Made by a program: the position numbers and the translations under genes. The notes under the pieces are model-generated. The model did not search any database. It saw only the letters and a program-made list of their open reading frames with translations, and was not told the origin of the DNA. A stretch of 64,000 bases of DNA from Clostridium omnivorum (GTDB taxonomy: Bacteria; Bacillota; Clostridia; Clostridiales; Clostridiaceae): positions 3,125,501-3,189,500 of the forward strand of contig NZ_BRXR01000001.1 of NCBI RefSeq assembly GCF_026012015.1. The letters run 5' to 3'. Numbering within the stretch: position 1 is the first letter of the stretch; the number at the start of each line of letters is the position of its first letter. This document shows, one piece after another, positions 8,696-15,507 of this stretch.

Positions 8696-10114
8696 TTAAT
8701 CTGGGTTTTCTATCCACAGGCTATTTTTTAAATATAGAACTAGGAAGAAAATAAGCATGTTTTTACTGCTGTCAAAAGTAGGCTTTCCTGAACTAAATAT
8801 TTCTTTTTTTCTATTATAAGTTACGTTTTTCATGAATATAGATGATAATTCATTGGCTTCAGGGGTTGGAATAGTGGCCATTCTAAAGTTTTGTTCATCA
8901 AGTAAATCTTCAGATTTAGAACTAAAATTTTTATATCTTTCTACATCGTCTAAATCTGGGCTAGAAGGCCAGCTTGTTATTATCCCTGAGTCCATTACTT
9001 GACGTCGATACACATCTAAAATAATACTATTGTCTTCGAGATTATCATCAAAGTTCTTTTGATGATGCATGATGCTTAGTAAATACAACATTATATCTGT
9101 ACAGGAGTAGTTAATTTCCTTTTTGTTATTTTCTTTTACAAAGATACCTAATTCAGGGCTATAGAGTTTTAATAATGAATTGTAAATTTCTTTAGCTGAA
9201 TCCTTAAATTTATAAATATCAGTGTTTTCATATAGAAGCATATGATTTAAAAACATAAAACAGTTATTTTCAACATTACTACCCAAAATCAAGCAGTTAT
9301 TTTCTATACAATTATCTAAAAGAAATTCTGATATATCTACTAGTAGAATTTTAGCTTCCTCTGATTTGGAATGTTTATAAAATATGTTTAGACATAGGCA
9401 TATTTTATTTAATTCATCCTGAGGTAGAGTGTACAGTTCTTCACGATACTGTAAAAACATATTCAATATATCAAATGAAAAGTTTTTATAGTCAGGTCCA
9501 TATTTTTCTGGGTCAAAGCAGGAGTATCTGTAAAATGATGCCATTATAATTGCTTGATCAGAAAATTTAAATTTTTTATTTTTTTCTTCAAACTCCAAAT
9601 CATTGGAGAGAGTTGTTGAAATGTTTTTCTTATCAACAAAAACTCCTTCTATATTTCTTAAATACGATGCATAAAATTCAAGCTGCTTCCTTGCAAGAGT
9701 TAAGTACAATTGACTTAAGGTATATTTTTTTGCATCAACGCCTTCAAAGGATTTATAATAAGGTACTAACTCCAAAAGTGATAGAGTCATAAGGCCATTA
9801 CTCCAAACATTAACCTCCTGCTTGAAGGTATCTTCATCCCAGCATATACTTTTTTCAGAGTCTATTAGCTTAGGTGTTGCTTTTTTATAAATGCATAAAA
9901 GTGGAGAAAAAGAACTAAGTATGTTAATATCAATATTAGGTATGTTTTTCATTTTTAGTTCACTTATGGGAACGGTGACTCCACACTTTGAATTTAAAAC
10001 AATGTTTTTTAATGTTTCTTTTGATAGATGAAAAAGCTGATTTTCAATATTCTTAGTATTTAAAGTGTTAATTCTCAAAAATGGGCCTATATACTTCAAT
10101 AATTTCACCACCAT
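8696..10114 (-). CDS. Unknown 472-residue protein
   Basis: I do not recognise this protein. It has no signal peptide or clear membrane segment, is rich in Leu, Asn, Lys and Tyr, and looks mostly helical, with repeated amphipathic helices about 40-50 residues apart (for example LLSLLELVPYYKSF-like and IIMASFYRYSCFD-like stretches), which would fit a helical-repeat or alpha/alpha-barrel fold. The annotated ATG reads MVVKLLKY with a poor upstream site; a TTG six codons in, preceded by GGTGGTG, is an equally plausible start. It is monocistronic and divergent from the AIR-synthase-like gene. No function is proposed. Confidence 0.65.
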   Translation of the reverse strand: MVVKLLKYIGPFLRINTLNTKNIENQLFHLSKETLKNIVLNSKCGVTVPISELKMKNIPNIDINILSSFSPLLCIYKKATPKLIDSEKSICWDEDTFKQEVNVWSNGLMTLSLLELVPYYKSFEGVDAKKYTLSQLYLTLARKQLEFYASYLRNIEGVFVDKKNISTTLSNDLEFEEKNKKFKFSDQAIIMASFYRYSCFDPEKYGPDYKNFSFDILNMFLQYREELYTLPQDELNKICLCLNIFYKHSKSEEAKILLVDISEFLLDNCIENNCLILGSNVENNCFMFLNHMLLYENTDIYKFKDSAKEIYNSLLKLYSPELGIFVKENNKKEINYSCTDIMLYLLSIMHHQKNFDDNLEDNSIILDVYRRQVMDSGIITSWPSSPDLDDVERYKNFSSKSEDLLDEQNFRMATIPTPEANELSSIFMKNVTYNRKKEIFSSGKPTFDSSKNMLIFFLVLYLKNSLWIENPD

Positions 10115-10194
10115 AAATTAATCCTTATATAAATAATATGAAGTATATAGTTAAAATGTGCATAAATACCTTATAAAAGAAAGGAAGAATTTTC

Positions 10195-11196
10195 ATGAAG
10201 GTTGGAAAACTTAATTGGGATGATTTAAAATCAATTATTGATGAGAATAGAGGGTATAAAAGAGAAGATGTCAGGATTAGAAGCTCTATTGGTGAAGATT
10301 GTAGTGTAATTAATTTTGGTGATTATGAATGCATACTCTCAACTGATCCTATAACTGGAGCAGAAAGCGGCATTGGCAAGTTAGCTGTTCATATAAATTG
10401 TAATGATATAGCCTCCTCGGGGGTAGAACCAGTGGGTATTCTTGTTACAATACTTGCACCAGAAAATACTACTTTGGATCAAATAAAGCAAGTTATGAAG
10501 GAAATACATGAAGAAACTCAAAAATTAAATGTAGAAATTCTAGGTGGACATACAGAAATAACAACTGCAGTTAATAGAATAATAGTGTCATGTACAGCAA
10601 TAGGAAAAGGACTAAAAGAAACGGCAGTTGCTACTGCAGGAGCAAAAGTTGGAGATGATATTGTAGTTACAAAGCAGTTAGGCATGGAAGGTACTGCAAT
10701 TATTGTGAACGATTATTATGATACAGCAAGGGAAATATTATCAGCAAGTGAAATAGAAGAAGCTAAAAATTATGTAGAGGAACTTAGTGTGGTAAAGGAA
10801 GGAATTATCTCTGGGAAATTTGGTGTGAATTCAATGCATGATATCACTGAAGGGGGAGTACTAGGGGCACTTTGGGAAGTTGCTAAAGCTAGTAATGTAG
10901 GATTTAGAGTTTATAAGGATAAGATGCCTATTAGTGAAGCTACTAATAAACTTTGCAATAAATATGAAATAGATGTATTGAGGTTTATATCCTCTGGAAG
11001 TATGCTTATCACTACTGATAATGGCGAAGCACTTGCTAAAAAGTTGAAAACGAAAGGTATTAATGCTGCTATTGTAGGTAATATTACTAACGATAAAGGG
11101 ATACTGATTGAGAACCAGGTTGAAATAGAAGTTGAACCACCAGAGAGAGATGAATTATTTTCACTTCAAGAAAAGATAAATAAATTTACAAGATAA
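10195..11196 (+). CDS. AIR synthase-related protein (PurM/HypE/SelD-like fold)
   Basis: Two-domain ATP-binding protein of the PurM/ThiL/HypE/SelD superfamily. The N-terminal domain has SSIGEDCSVINF near residue 30, the catalytic-loop-like STDPIT near 53, and the INCNDIASSGVEPVGI helix near 70, all typical. ILGGHTEI near 120 and HDITEGGVLGALWEVA near 220 are also superfamily hallmarks. It lacks the C-terminal PRIC-type Cys motif of HypE, so it is not a classical hydrogenase maturation factor, and no hyp or pur genes adjoin. Length 333 residues. It precedes rph by 156 bases. Chemistry is probably ATP-dependent activation of an unknown substrate. Confidence 0.8.
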   Translation: MKVGKLNWDDLKSIIDENRGYKREDVRIRSSIGEDCSVINFGDYECILSTDPITGAESGIGKLAVHINCNDIASSGVEPVGILVTILAPENTTLDQIKQVMKEIHEETQKLNVEILGGHTEITTAVNRIIVSCTAIGKGLKETAVATAGAKVGDDIVVTKQLGMEGTAIIVNDYYDTAREILSASEIEEAKNYVEELSVVKEGIISGKFGVNSMHDITEGGVLGALWEVAKASNVGFRVYKDKMPISEATNKLCNKYEIDVLRFISSGSMLITTDNGEALAKKLKTKGINAAIVGNITNDKGILIENQVEIEVEPPERDELFSLQEKINKFTR

Positions 11197-11352
11197 ATAT
11201 ATTATATGATATCATAGATAGTGAATTTCTATAAAAATAGTATTTTTGATAAAATACATAGAGTATTAAGGTTACCAAGTTTATTTTATTAGACTAATCT
11301 ACGTTAATAGGATTACTTAAATGAAAAGTAATAGACATATAAGGAGGATATT

Positions 11353-12099
11353 ATGAGAGTTGATGGACGTCGTAACGATCAATTGAGAAATGTTAAAATA
11401 ACTAGGAATTATACAAAATATGCAGAGGGATCTGTACTTATTGAAGTAGGAGATACTAAGGTAATATGTACAGCATCTATTGAGGATAAAGTACCACCTT
11501 TTTTAAAAGGAACTGGTGAGGGATGGATAACCTCCGAATATAATATGCTTCCAAGATCAACCCAGACAAGAAAGCCTAGGGATATATCAAAGCTAAAAAT
11601 AGATGGTAGAACAATGGAGATTCAAAGGCTTATAGGAAGAGCTTTAAGATCAGTGGTGGATTTAAAGGCAATTGGTGAAAAAACGATATGGATAGATTGT
11701 GATGTTATTCAAGCAGATGGAGGTACAAGAACTTCATCTATTACTGGCGCATTTGTGGCCTTAGTAGATGCAGTGAACAAGCTTCATAAACAATCGCCCT
11801 TTGATGTATACCCAATTAGGAACTTTGTCAGCGCTGTGAGTGTAGGGATTGTTAAGGATATTAAAATCCTAGACTTGTGCTATGCTGAAGATTCTATGGC
11901 AAAAGTGGATATGAATATTGTTATGACAGATGAAGGTGAATTTATAGAGGTACAAGGGACTGGTGAAGAAAGTCCATTCTCTAGAAAGGATTTGGATGAA
12001 TTACTCGCCTTAGGGGAAAAAGGAATTAAGCATATGACTCAGATTCAAAAGGATGTTTTAAAAACTGATTGTCTATGGATTGGAACTGGCAAAAGATAA
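11353..12099 (+). CDS. rph: Ribonuclease PH
   Basis: Phosphorolytic 3'-5' exoribonuclease that trims tRNA 3' ends. The sequence starts [16 protein letters not shown] and contains the family blocks [32 protein letters not shown] (about residues 57-70) and the phosphate-binding region near [12 protein letters not shown] (about 115-126); [21 protein letters not shown] follows. At 248 residues it is full length. AAGGAGGATATT precedes the ATG. It is paired with the XTP/dITP pyrophosphatase gene 58 bases downstream, as in many Firmicutes, and a large tRNA array lies 1.4 kb further on. Confidence 0.96.
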   Translation: MRVDGRRNDQLRNVKITRNYTKYAEGSVLIEVGDTKVICTASIEDKVPPFLKGTGEGWITSEYNMLPRSTQTRKPRDISKLKIDGRTMEIQRLIGRALRSVVDLKAIGEKTIWIDCDVIQADGGTRTSSITGAFVALVDAVNKLHKQSPFDVYPIRNFVSAVSVGIVKDIKILDLCYAEDSMAKVDMNIVMTDEGEFIEVQGTGEESPFSRKDLDELLALGEKGIKHMTQIQKDVLKTDCLWIGTGKR

Positions 12100-12157
12100 T
12101 ATAAATTTACATAAGAAGAAAGCTTAACGAACAAAAATAGAATAAAGGAGAAAAGTA

Positions 12158-12754
12158 ATGAAAAGAATTATAGTAGCAAGTAACAATGCTCACAAGATAA
12201 AAGAAATTAAACAAATTTTAGAAGCCTTAGAGTTTGAAGTAATATCACTAAAAGAGGCAGGAATAAATGTTGATGTAGAAGAAAATGGAAATACATTTAT
12301 GGAAAATGCCTACATTAAAGCTAGTGAAATACATAAGCTTCATAAAGAAGATTTAATATTAGCAGATGATTCTGGACTAATGGTTGATGTTTTAGGGGGA
12401 GCACCTGGCGTATACTCTGCTAGATATGCTGGAGAACACGGAAATGATAAGAAAAACAATGAAAAACTATTAGCAGAATTAAAAGGTAAGAAAATAGAGG
12501 AAAGAACAGCTAGGTTTGTTTGTGCAATGGTTCTAATTACTGATGATGAAAGAGTTATAAAGGTTCAAGGTGAGATTGAGGGATATATCAAGGAAGAACT
12601 AAGTGGTGGTGGAGGTTTTGGATATGATCCTCTATTCTATGTTCCGGAATATGAAATGACTTTTGGAGAGATGACTGAAGAAATGAAAAATAGTATAAGC
12701 CATCGCTCAAGGGCATTAAGTAAATTAAAAGAAGAACTTCAAAAAATCAAATAA
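12158..12754 (+). CDS. rdgB: XTP/dITP diphosphatase (RdgB/HAM1 family)
   Basis: Hydrolyses non-canonical purine triphosphates (XTP, ITP, dITP) to monophosphates, protecting nucleic acids from deaminated bases. The N-terminal substrate-binding motif [11 protein letters not shown] (residues 6-16), [13 protein letters not shown] (about 46-58), [25 protein letters not shown] (about 68-92) and GFGYDPLF (about 151-158) are all present. At 198 residues it is full length. AAAGGAG precedes the ATG. It forms an operon with rph and ends before a hairpin at 12769. Confidence 0.95.
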   Translation: MKRIIVASNNAHKIKEIKQILEALEFEVISLKEAGINVDVEENGNTFMENAYIKASEIHKLHKEDLILADDSGLMVDVLGGAPGVYSARYAGEHGNDKKNNEKLLAELKGKKIEERTARFVCAMVLITDDERVIKVQGEIEGYIKEELSGGGGFGYDPLFYVPEYEMTFGEMTEEMKNSISHRSRALSKLKEELQKIK

Positions 12755-12768
12755 TTAATATAAAATAT

Positions 12769-12819
12769 AAGAATGAAGAATTAGGAAGTTAAAATCCCTG
12801 GTTTTTCATTCTTATTTTG
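12769..12819 (+). terminator. Probable terminator after rdgB
   Basis: AAGAATGAA pairs with TTCATTCTT across a 27-base loop, followed by ATTTTG. The long loop makes it a moderate terminator, so part of the transcript may continue into the YfcE leader. Confidence 0.5.
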
Positions 12820-12859
12820 CTAATAGAAAGCATAACACTTTAGTGTTTATGGAGATAAA

Positions 12860-12924
12860 ACGGGTAGCCTGCCCATGGGAAACGGCAAGAATAAGTTACC
12901 CCCGTGTGACCACTGATAAGGAGG
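12860..12924 (+). repeat. Structured leader element, copy 1
   Basis: A 65-base element whose outer stem pairs ACGGGTAGCC with AGTTACCCCCGT around an inner TGCC/GGCA helix, followed by a single-stranded segment GTGACCACTGATAAGGAGG. It matches copy 2 at about nine positions in ten. The inner helix is poorer than in copy 2, as if this copy has decayed. Its Shine-Dalgarno-like GGAGG is followed 12 bases on by a five-codon mini-ORF (MDFYG, 12937-12954). Not a class I can name. Confidence 0.65.
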
Positions 12925-12948
12925 TAAAAGTCCTAAATGGACTTTTAC
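12925..12948 (+). other. Perfect 10-bp hairpin linking the two leader copies
   Basis: GTAAAAGTCC and GGACTTTTAC form a perfect hairpin with a four- to five-base loop directly between the two leader elements. Its right arm overlaps the first bases of copy 2, so the hairpin and the copy 2 outer stem cannot both form completely. Confidence 0.6.
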
Positions 12949-13010
12949 GGGTAACCTGCCGATGGAAATCGGCAAGAATAGGTTACCCCGTGCGACCACT
13001 GATAAGGAGG
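12947..13010 (+). repeat. Structured leader element, copy 2, containing the YfcE ribosome binding site
   Basis: ACGGGTAACC pairs with GGTTACCCCGT (one bulged C) around a perfect inner helix TGCCGAT / ATCGGCA with loop GGAA; an unpaired AGAATA lies on the 3' side. The segment GCGACCACTGATAAGGAGG follows and supplies the ribosome binding site of the phosphoesterase gene. Differences from copy 1 in the outer stem mostly preserve or improve pairing, which suggests the RNA structure matters. Confidence 0.65.
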
Positions 13011-13016
13011 AGACAT

Positions 13017-13490
13017 ATGAAAATAGGAGTAATGAGTGATACCCATAGACATTATTCATCAATAAATGAAGGAATTAAGCTGCTAGGGGACATAGATGAG
13101 TTAATTCATCTTGGAGATAATACCGATGATGTTGAAGTTATTAGAAGAAGTTTTACGGGTAAAATATATAATGTAAAAGGAAATTGCGATTTTAGCAGTT
13201 CAATACCTAGCGAAAGAATAGAAATTATAGAAGGAAAAAAGTTCTTTATAACTCATGGACATAGATATGATGTAAAATATGATTTGCTTAATTTAAGATA
13301 TAGGGCAGAGGAGCTTGGGGCAGATGTAGCATTATTTGGGCATACACACCAGTCCTACATATCCTATGAACAAGGCATATGGATAGTTAATCCTGGAAGC
13401 GTATCTCTTCCAAGAGATAATGTAAAAAGTATTGCAGTTATTGAAATTACTGATGAGGGAATAAATCCGTATTTAAGATGCATAAAATAG
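13017..13490 (+). CDS. YfcE/MJ0936-type metallophosphoesterase
   Basis: Small calcineurin-like phosphodiesterase, 157 residues. The metal-binding motifs are all visible: SDTHRH (near residue 8), LGDNTDD (near 33), KGNCD (near 55), THGHRYD (near 80) and FGHTHQS (near 105). Family members hydrolyse model phosphodiesters; the natural substrate is not known. The ATG at 13017 is the real start because AAGGAGGAG lies just before it and homology begins at MKIGVMSDTH; the longer open frame upstream is only the translated leader repeat. It follows rph-rdgB, a conserved clostridial order. Confidence 0.9.
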   Translation: MKIGVMSDTHRHYSSINEGIKLLGDIDELIHLGDNTDDVEVIRRSFTGKIYNVKGNCDFSSSIPSERIEIIEGKKFFITHGHRYDVKYDLLNLRYRAEELGADVALFGHTHQSYISYEQGIWIVNPGSVSLPRDNVKSIAVIEITDEGINPYLRCIK

Positions 13491-13512
13491 ATAAAAAAAT
13501 TAAAAATAGGTA

Positions 13513-13541
13513 TTGACGAAATTATTTATATCGTGTATTAT
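13513..13541 (+). promoter_or_regulatory. Strong promoter of the tRNA array
   Basis: TTGACG, 17 bases, TATTAT (with overlapping TATAAT three bases later). It is the only good sigma-A promoter before tRNA-Pro. Confidence 0.75.
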
Positions 13542-13548
13542 AATACAT

Positions 13549-13580
13549 GTCGCTGGGCGATGCCAAAGCAAATGAGCGAC
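13549..13580 (+). other. 5' leader hairpin of the tRNA precursor
   Basis: GTCGCT pairs with AGCGAC near the expected transcription start, four bases before the first tRNA. It probably caps the primary transcript and is removed by RNase P. Confidence 0.4.
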
Positions 13581-13584
13581 ATAC

Positions 13585-13660
13585 CGGGGTGTAGCGCAGA
13601 TGGGAGCGCGCGTGGTTTGGGACCATGAGGTCGCAGGTTCAATCCCTGTCACCCCGACCA
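13585..13660 (+). tRNA. tRNA-Pro (TGG), copy 1
   Basis: Cloverleaf with acceptor CGGGGTG / CACCCCG, anticodon loop TTTGGGA and encoded ACCA end. Confidence 0.95.
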
Positions 13661-13673
13661 TCAAAAGTATTAG

Positions 13674-13702
13674 TTGAAAAATACTAAATACTATGATATA
13701 AT
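13674..13702 (+). promoter_or_regulatory. Internal promoter between tRNA-Pro and tRNA-Gly
   Basis: TTGAAA, 17 bases, TATAAT with an extended TGA just before the -10. The 63-base spacer holding it is shortened to about 24 bases in the two later Pro-Gly junctions, which have lost the promoter. Confidence 0.65.
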
Positions 13703-13723
13703 ATAAATCTGTAAAATACACAT

Positions 13724-13797
13724 GCGGGTGTAGCTCAACGGTAGAGTTCCAGCCTTCCAAGCTGGCTGCGAGGGTTCGATTCCCTTCACCCGCTCCA
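13724..13797 (+). tRNA. tRNA-Gly (TCC), copy 1
   Basis: Acceptor GCGGGTG / CACCCGC, anticodon loop CTTCCAA, TCCA end encoded. Three identical copies plus one variant occur in the array. Confidence 0.95.
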
Positions 13798-13801
13798 TTA
13801 T

Positions 13802-13878
13802 GCGACTTTAGCTCAGTTGGATAGAGCAATTGCCTTCTAAGCAATGGGCCAGGGGTTCGAATCCCTTAAGTCGCACCA
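13802..13878 (+). tRNA. tRNA-Arg (TCT), copy 1
   Basis: Acceptor GCGACTT / AAGTCGC, anticodon loop CTTCTAA, ACCA end encoded. Confidence 0.95.
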
Positions 13879-13884
13879 ATATAT

Positions 13885-13960
13885 GCGCTATTAGCTCAGT
13901 TGGTAGAGCAACTGACTCTTAATCAGTGGGTCCCGGGTTCGAATCCCTGATGGCGCATCA
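13885..13960 (+). tRNA. tRNA-Lys (CTT), copy 1, with TCA in place of encoded CCA
   Basis: Acceptor GCGCTAT / ATGGCGC, anticodon loop CTCTTAA. The 3' end reads ATCA, whereas the two other CTT copies (14936 and 18432) read ACCA. Maturation of this copy would need the discriminator-adjacent bases trimmed and CCA added enzymatically. Confidence 0.93.
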
Positions 13961-13966
13961 AAATAT

Positions 13967-14043
13967 GGTGGACGTAGTTCAGTTGGTAGAGCGCCAGATT
14001 GTGGTTCTGGTTGTCGTGGGTTCGAGCCCCATCGTCCACCCCA
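13967..14043 (+). tRNA. tRNA-His (GTG), copy 1
   Basis: Acceptor GTGGACG / CGTCCAC with the extra G at -1 opposite C73, anticodon loop TTGTGGT, CCA encoded. The anticodon stem CCAGA / TCTGG is fully paired. Confidence 0.95.
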
Positions 14044-14060
14044 TTTAATTTAATTAATGT

Positions 14061-14135
14061 TGGGATGTCGCCAAGCGGTAAGGCACCAGACTTTGACTCT
14101 GGCATTCGTAGGTTCAAATCCTGCCTTCCCAGCCA
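14061..14135 (+). tRNA. tRNA-Gln (TTG), copy 1
   Basis: Anticodon loop CTTTGAC; acceptor TGGGATG faces CTTCCCA, leaving a U6-U67 mismatch that is absent from copy 3 at 15623. GCCA end encoded. Confidence 0.94.
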
Positions 14136-14139
14136 ATGT

Positions 14140-14215
14140 GGTTCACTAGCTCAGTCGGTAGAGCACATGACTTTTAATCATGGTGTCCGGGGTTCGATTC
14201 CCCGGTGAGCCACCA
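14140..14215 (+). tRNA. tRNA-Lys (TTT), copy 1
   Basis: Acceptor GGTTCAC / GTGAGCC, anticodon loop CTTTTAA, ACCA end encoded. Confidence 0.95.
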
Positions 14216-14241
14216 AAATTAAATATAAAATATAAAAACGT

Positions 14242-14325
14242 GCAGGTGTGGCGGAATTGGCAGACGCACTAGACTTAGGATCTAGCGCCTACGGCGTGGG
14301 GGTTCGACTCCCTTCACCTGCACCA
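14242..14325 (+). tRNA. tRNA-Leu (TAG), copy 1
   Basis: Class II tRNA with long variable arm (CGCCTACGGCG), acceptor GCAGGTG / CACCTGC, anticodon loop CTTAGGA, ACCA end encoded. Confidence 0.95.
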
Positions 14326-14330
14326 AATAT

Positions 14331-14406
14331 GCGGGAGTGGCTCAGTTGGTAGAGCGTCACCTTGCCAAGGTGAATGTCGCGAGTTCGAGTCTCGTCTCCC
14401 GCTCCA
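14331..14406 (+). tRNA. tRNA-Gly (GCC), copy 1
   Basis: Acceptor GCGGGAG / CTCCCGC, anticodon loop TTGCCAA, TCCA end encoded. Confidence 0.95.
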
Positions 14407-14412
14407 TATTAT

Positions 14413-14488
14413 CGGGGTGTAGCGCAGATGGGAGCGCGCGTGGTTTGGGACCATGAGGTCGCAGGTTCAATCCCTGTCACCCCGACCA
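14413..14488 (+). tRNA. tRNA-Pro (TGG), copy 2
   Basis: Identical in sequence to copy 1 at 13585. Confidence 0.95.
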
Positions 14489-14512
14489 CTTAAAACAATA
14501 AATAATACATAT

Positions 14513-14586
14513 GCGGGTGTAGCTCAACGGTAGAGTTCCAGCCTTCCAAGCTGGCTGCGAGGGTTCGATTCCCTTCACCCGCTCCA
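14513..14586 (+). tRNA. tRNA-Gly (TCC), copy 2
   Basis: Identical to copy 1 at 13724. Confidence 0.95.
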
Positions 14587-14589
14587 TAT

Positions 14590-14666
14590 GCGACTTTAGC
14601 TCAGTTGGATAGAGCAATTGCCTTCTAAGCAATGGGCCAGGGGTTCGAATCCCTTAAGTCGCACCA
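14590..14666 (+). tRNA. tRNA-Arg (TCT), copy 2
   Basis: Identical to copy 1 at 13802. Confidence 0.95.
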
Positions 14667-14675
14667 TTTAAATAC

Positions 14676-14751
14676 CGGGGTGTAGCGCAGATGGGAGCGC
14701 GCGTGGTTTGGGACCATGAGGTCGCAGGTTCAATCCCTGTCACCCCGACCA
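14676..14751 (+). tRNA. tRNA-Pro (TGG), copy 3
   Basis: Identical to copies 1 and 2. Confidence 0.95.
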
Positions 14752-14775
14752 CTTAAAATAATAAATAATACACAT

Positions 14776-14849
14776 GCGGGTGTAGCTCAACGGTAGAGTT
14801 CCAGCCTTCCAAGCTGGCTGCGAGGGTTCGATTCCCTTCACCCGCTCCA
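14776..14849 (+). tRNA. tRNA-Gly (TCC), copy 3
   Basis: Identical to copies 1 and 2. Confidence 0.95.
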
Positions 14850-14853
14850 TTAT

Positions 14854-14930
14854 GCGACTTTAGCTCAGTTGGATAGAGCAATTGCCTTCTAAGCAATGGG
14901 CCAGGGGTTCGAATCCCTTAAGTCGCACCA
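14854..14930 (+). tRNA. tRNA-Arg (TCT), copy 3
   Basis: Identical to copies 1 and 2. Confidence 0.95.
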
Positions 14931-14935
14931 AAGAT

Positions 14936-15011
14936 GCGCTATTAGCTCAGTTGGTAGAGCAACTGACTCTTAATCAGTGGGTCCCGGGTTCGAATCCCTG
15001 ATGGCGCACCA
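14936..15011 (+). tRNA. tRNA-Lys (CTT), copy 2
   Basis: Same body as copy 1 but with a normal encoded ACCA end. Confidence 0.95.
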
Positions 15012-15017
15012 AAATAT

Positions 15018-15094
15018 GGTGAACGTAGTTCAATTGGTAGAGCACCAGATTGTGGTCCTGGTTGTCGTGGGTTCGATTCCCATCGTTCACCCCA
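15018..15094 (+). tRNA. tRNA-His (GTG), copy 2, divergent
   Basis: Differs from copy 1 by a compensated acceptor pair (GTGAACG / CGTTCAC), a D-arm change (CAATTGG for CAGTTGG), GCACC for GCGCC and an anticodon-stem change that puts A31 opposite C39 (CCAGA / CCTGG). Further T-stem change ATTCCCA for AGCCCCA. Still a plausible cloverleaf. Confidence 0.9.
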
Positions 15095-15111
15095 TTTAAT
15101 TTAAACAATGT

Positions 15112-15186
15112 TGGGATGTCGCCAAGCGGTAAGGCACCAGACTTTGACTCTGGCATTCGTAGGTTCAAATCCTGCCTTCCCAGCCA
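15112..15186 (+). tRNA. tRNA-Gln (TTG), copy 2
   Basis: Same as copy 1, including the U6-U67 acceptor mismatch. Confidence 0.94.
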
Positions 15187-15190
15187 ATGT

Positions 15191-15266
15191 GGTTCACTAG
15201 CTCAGTCGGTAGAGCACATGACTTTTAATCATGGTGTCCGGGGTTCGATTCCCCGGTGAGCCACCA
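15191..15266 (+). tRNA. tRNA-Lys (TTT), copy 2
   Basis: Identical to copy 1 at 14140. Confidence 0.95.
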
Positions 15267-15292
15267 AAATTAAATATAAAATATAAAAACGT

Positions 15293-15376
15293 GCAGGTGT
15301 GGCGGAATTGGCAGACGCACTAGACTTAGGATCTAGCGCCTACGGCGTGGGGGTTCGACTCCCTTCACCTGCACCA
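15293..15376 (+). tRNA. tRNA-Leu (TAG), copy 2
   Basis: Identical to copy 1 at 14242. Confidence 0.95.
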
Positions 15377-15381
15377 AATAT

Positions 15382-15457
15382 GCGGGAGTGGCTCAGTTGG
15401 TAGAGCGTCACCTTGCCAAGGTGAATGTCGCGAGTTCGAGTCTCGTCTCCCGCTCCA
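15382..15457 (+). tRNA. tRNA-Gly (GCC), copy 2
   Basis: Identical to copy 1 at 14331. Confidence 0.95.
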
Positions 15458-15468
15458 AAAACTATAAG

Positions 15469-15496
15469 AAGAGCCCAAACAATGTTTTGGGCTCTT
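15469..15496 (+). terminator. Stem-loop after block 3 of the tRNA array
   Basis: An 11-bp stem (AAGAGCCCAAA / TTTGGGCTCTT) followed by ATATTAAAT rather than a U-run. It may attenuate the transcript so that the last three tRNAs are made in smaller amounts, or serve as a processing site. Confidence 0.5.
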
Positions 15497-15507
15497 ATAT
15501 TAAATAT

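Larger units (their letters stand above)
13585..14406 (+). repeat. tRNA array block 1 (Pro-Gly-Arg-Lys-His-Gln-Lys-Leu-Gly)
   Basis: Nine tRNA genes in an order repeated almost exactly at 14676-15457. A third, partial copy with only Pro-Gly-Arg lies between them. The tRNA genes are nearly identical between blocks while spacers differ by small indels, which is what unequal crossing-over and gene conversion would leave. Confidence 0.9.
14413..14666 (+). repeat. tRNA array block 2 (partial: Pro-Gly-Arg)
   Basis: A partial repeat of the first three genes of blocks 1 and 3, with the Pro-Gly spacer shortened to 24 bases. Confidence 0.88.
14676..15457 (+). repeat. tRNA array block 3 (Pro-Gly-Arg-Lys-His-Gln-Lys-Leu-Gly)
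   Basis: Second full nine-gene block, in the same order as 13585-14406. It differs mainly in the short Pro-Gly spacer, a restored CCA in tRNA-Lys(CTT) and a divergent tRNA-His. Confidence 0.9.

Noticed and set aside
12947-12960. GGGTAACCTGCC in the leader matches a stretch of the 16S rRNA 5' region
   Set aside because: Only about 12 bases match; the flanking sequence does not resemble rRNA, so it is treated as coincidence.
12843-13016. Extension of the YfcE frame 58 codons upstream
   Set aside because: The extra residues are translated from the duplicated leader element; homology and the ribosome binding site put the start at 13017.
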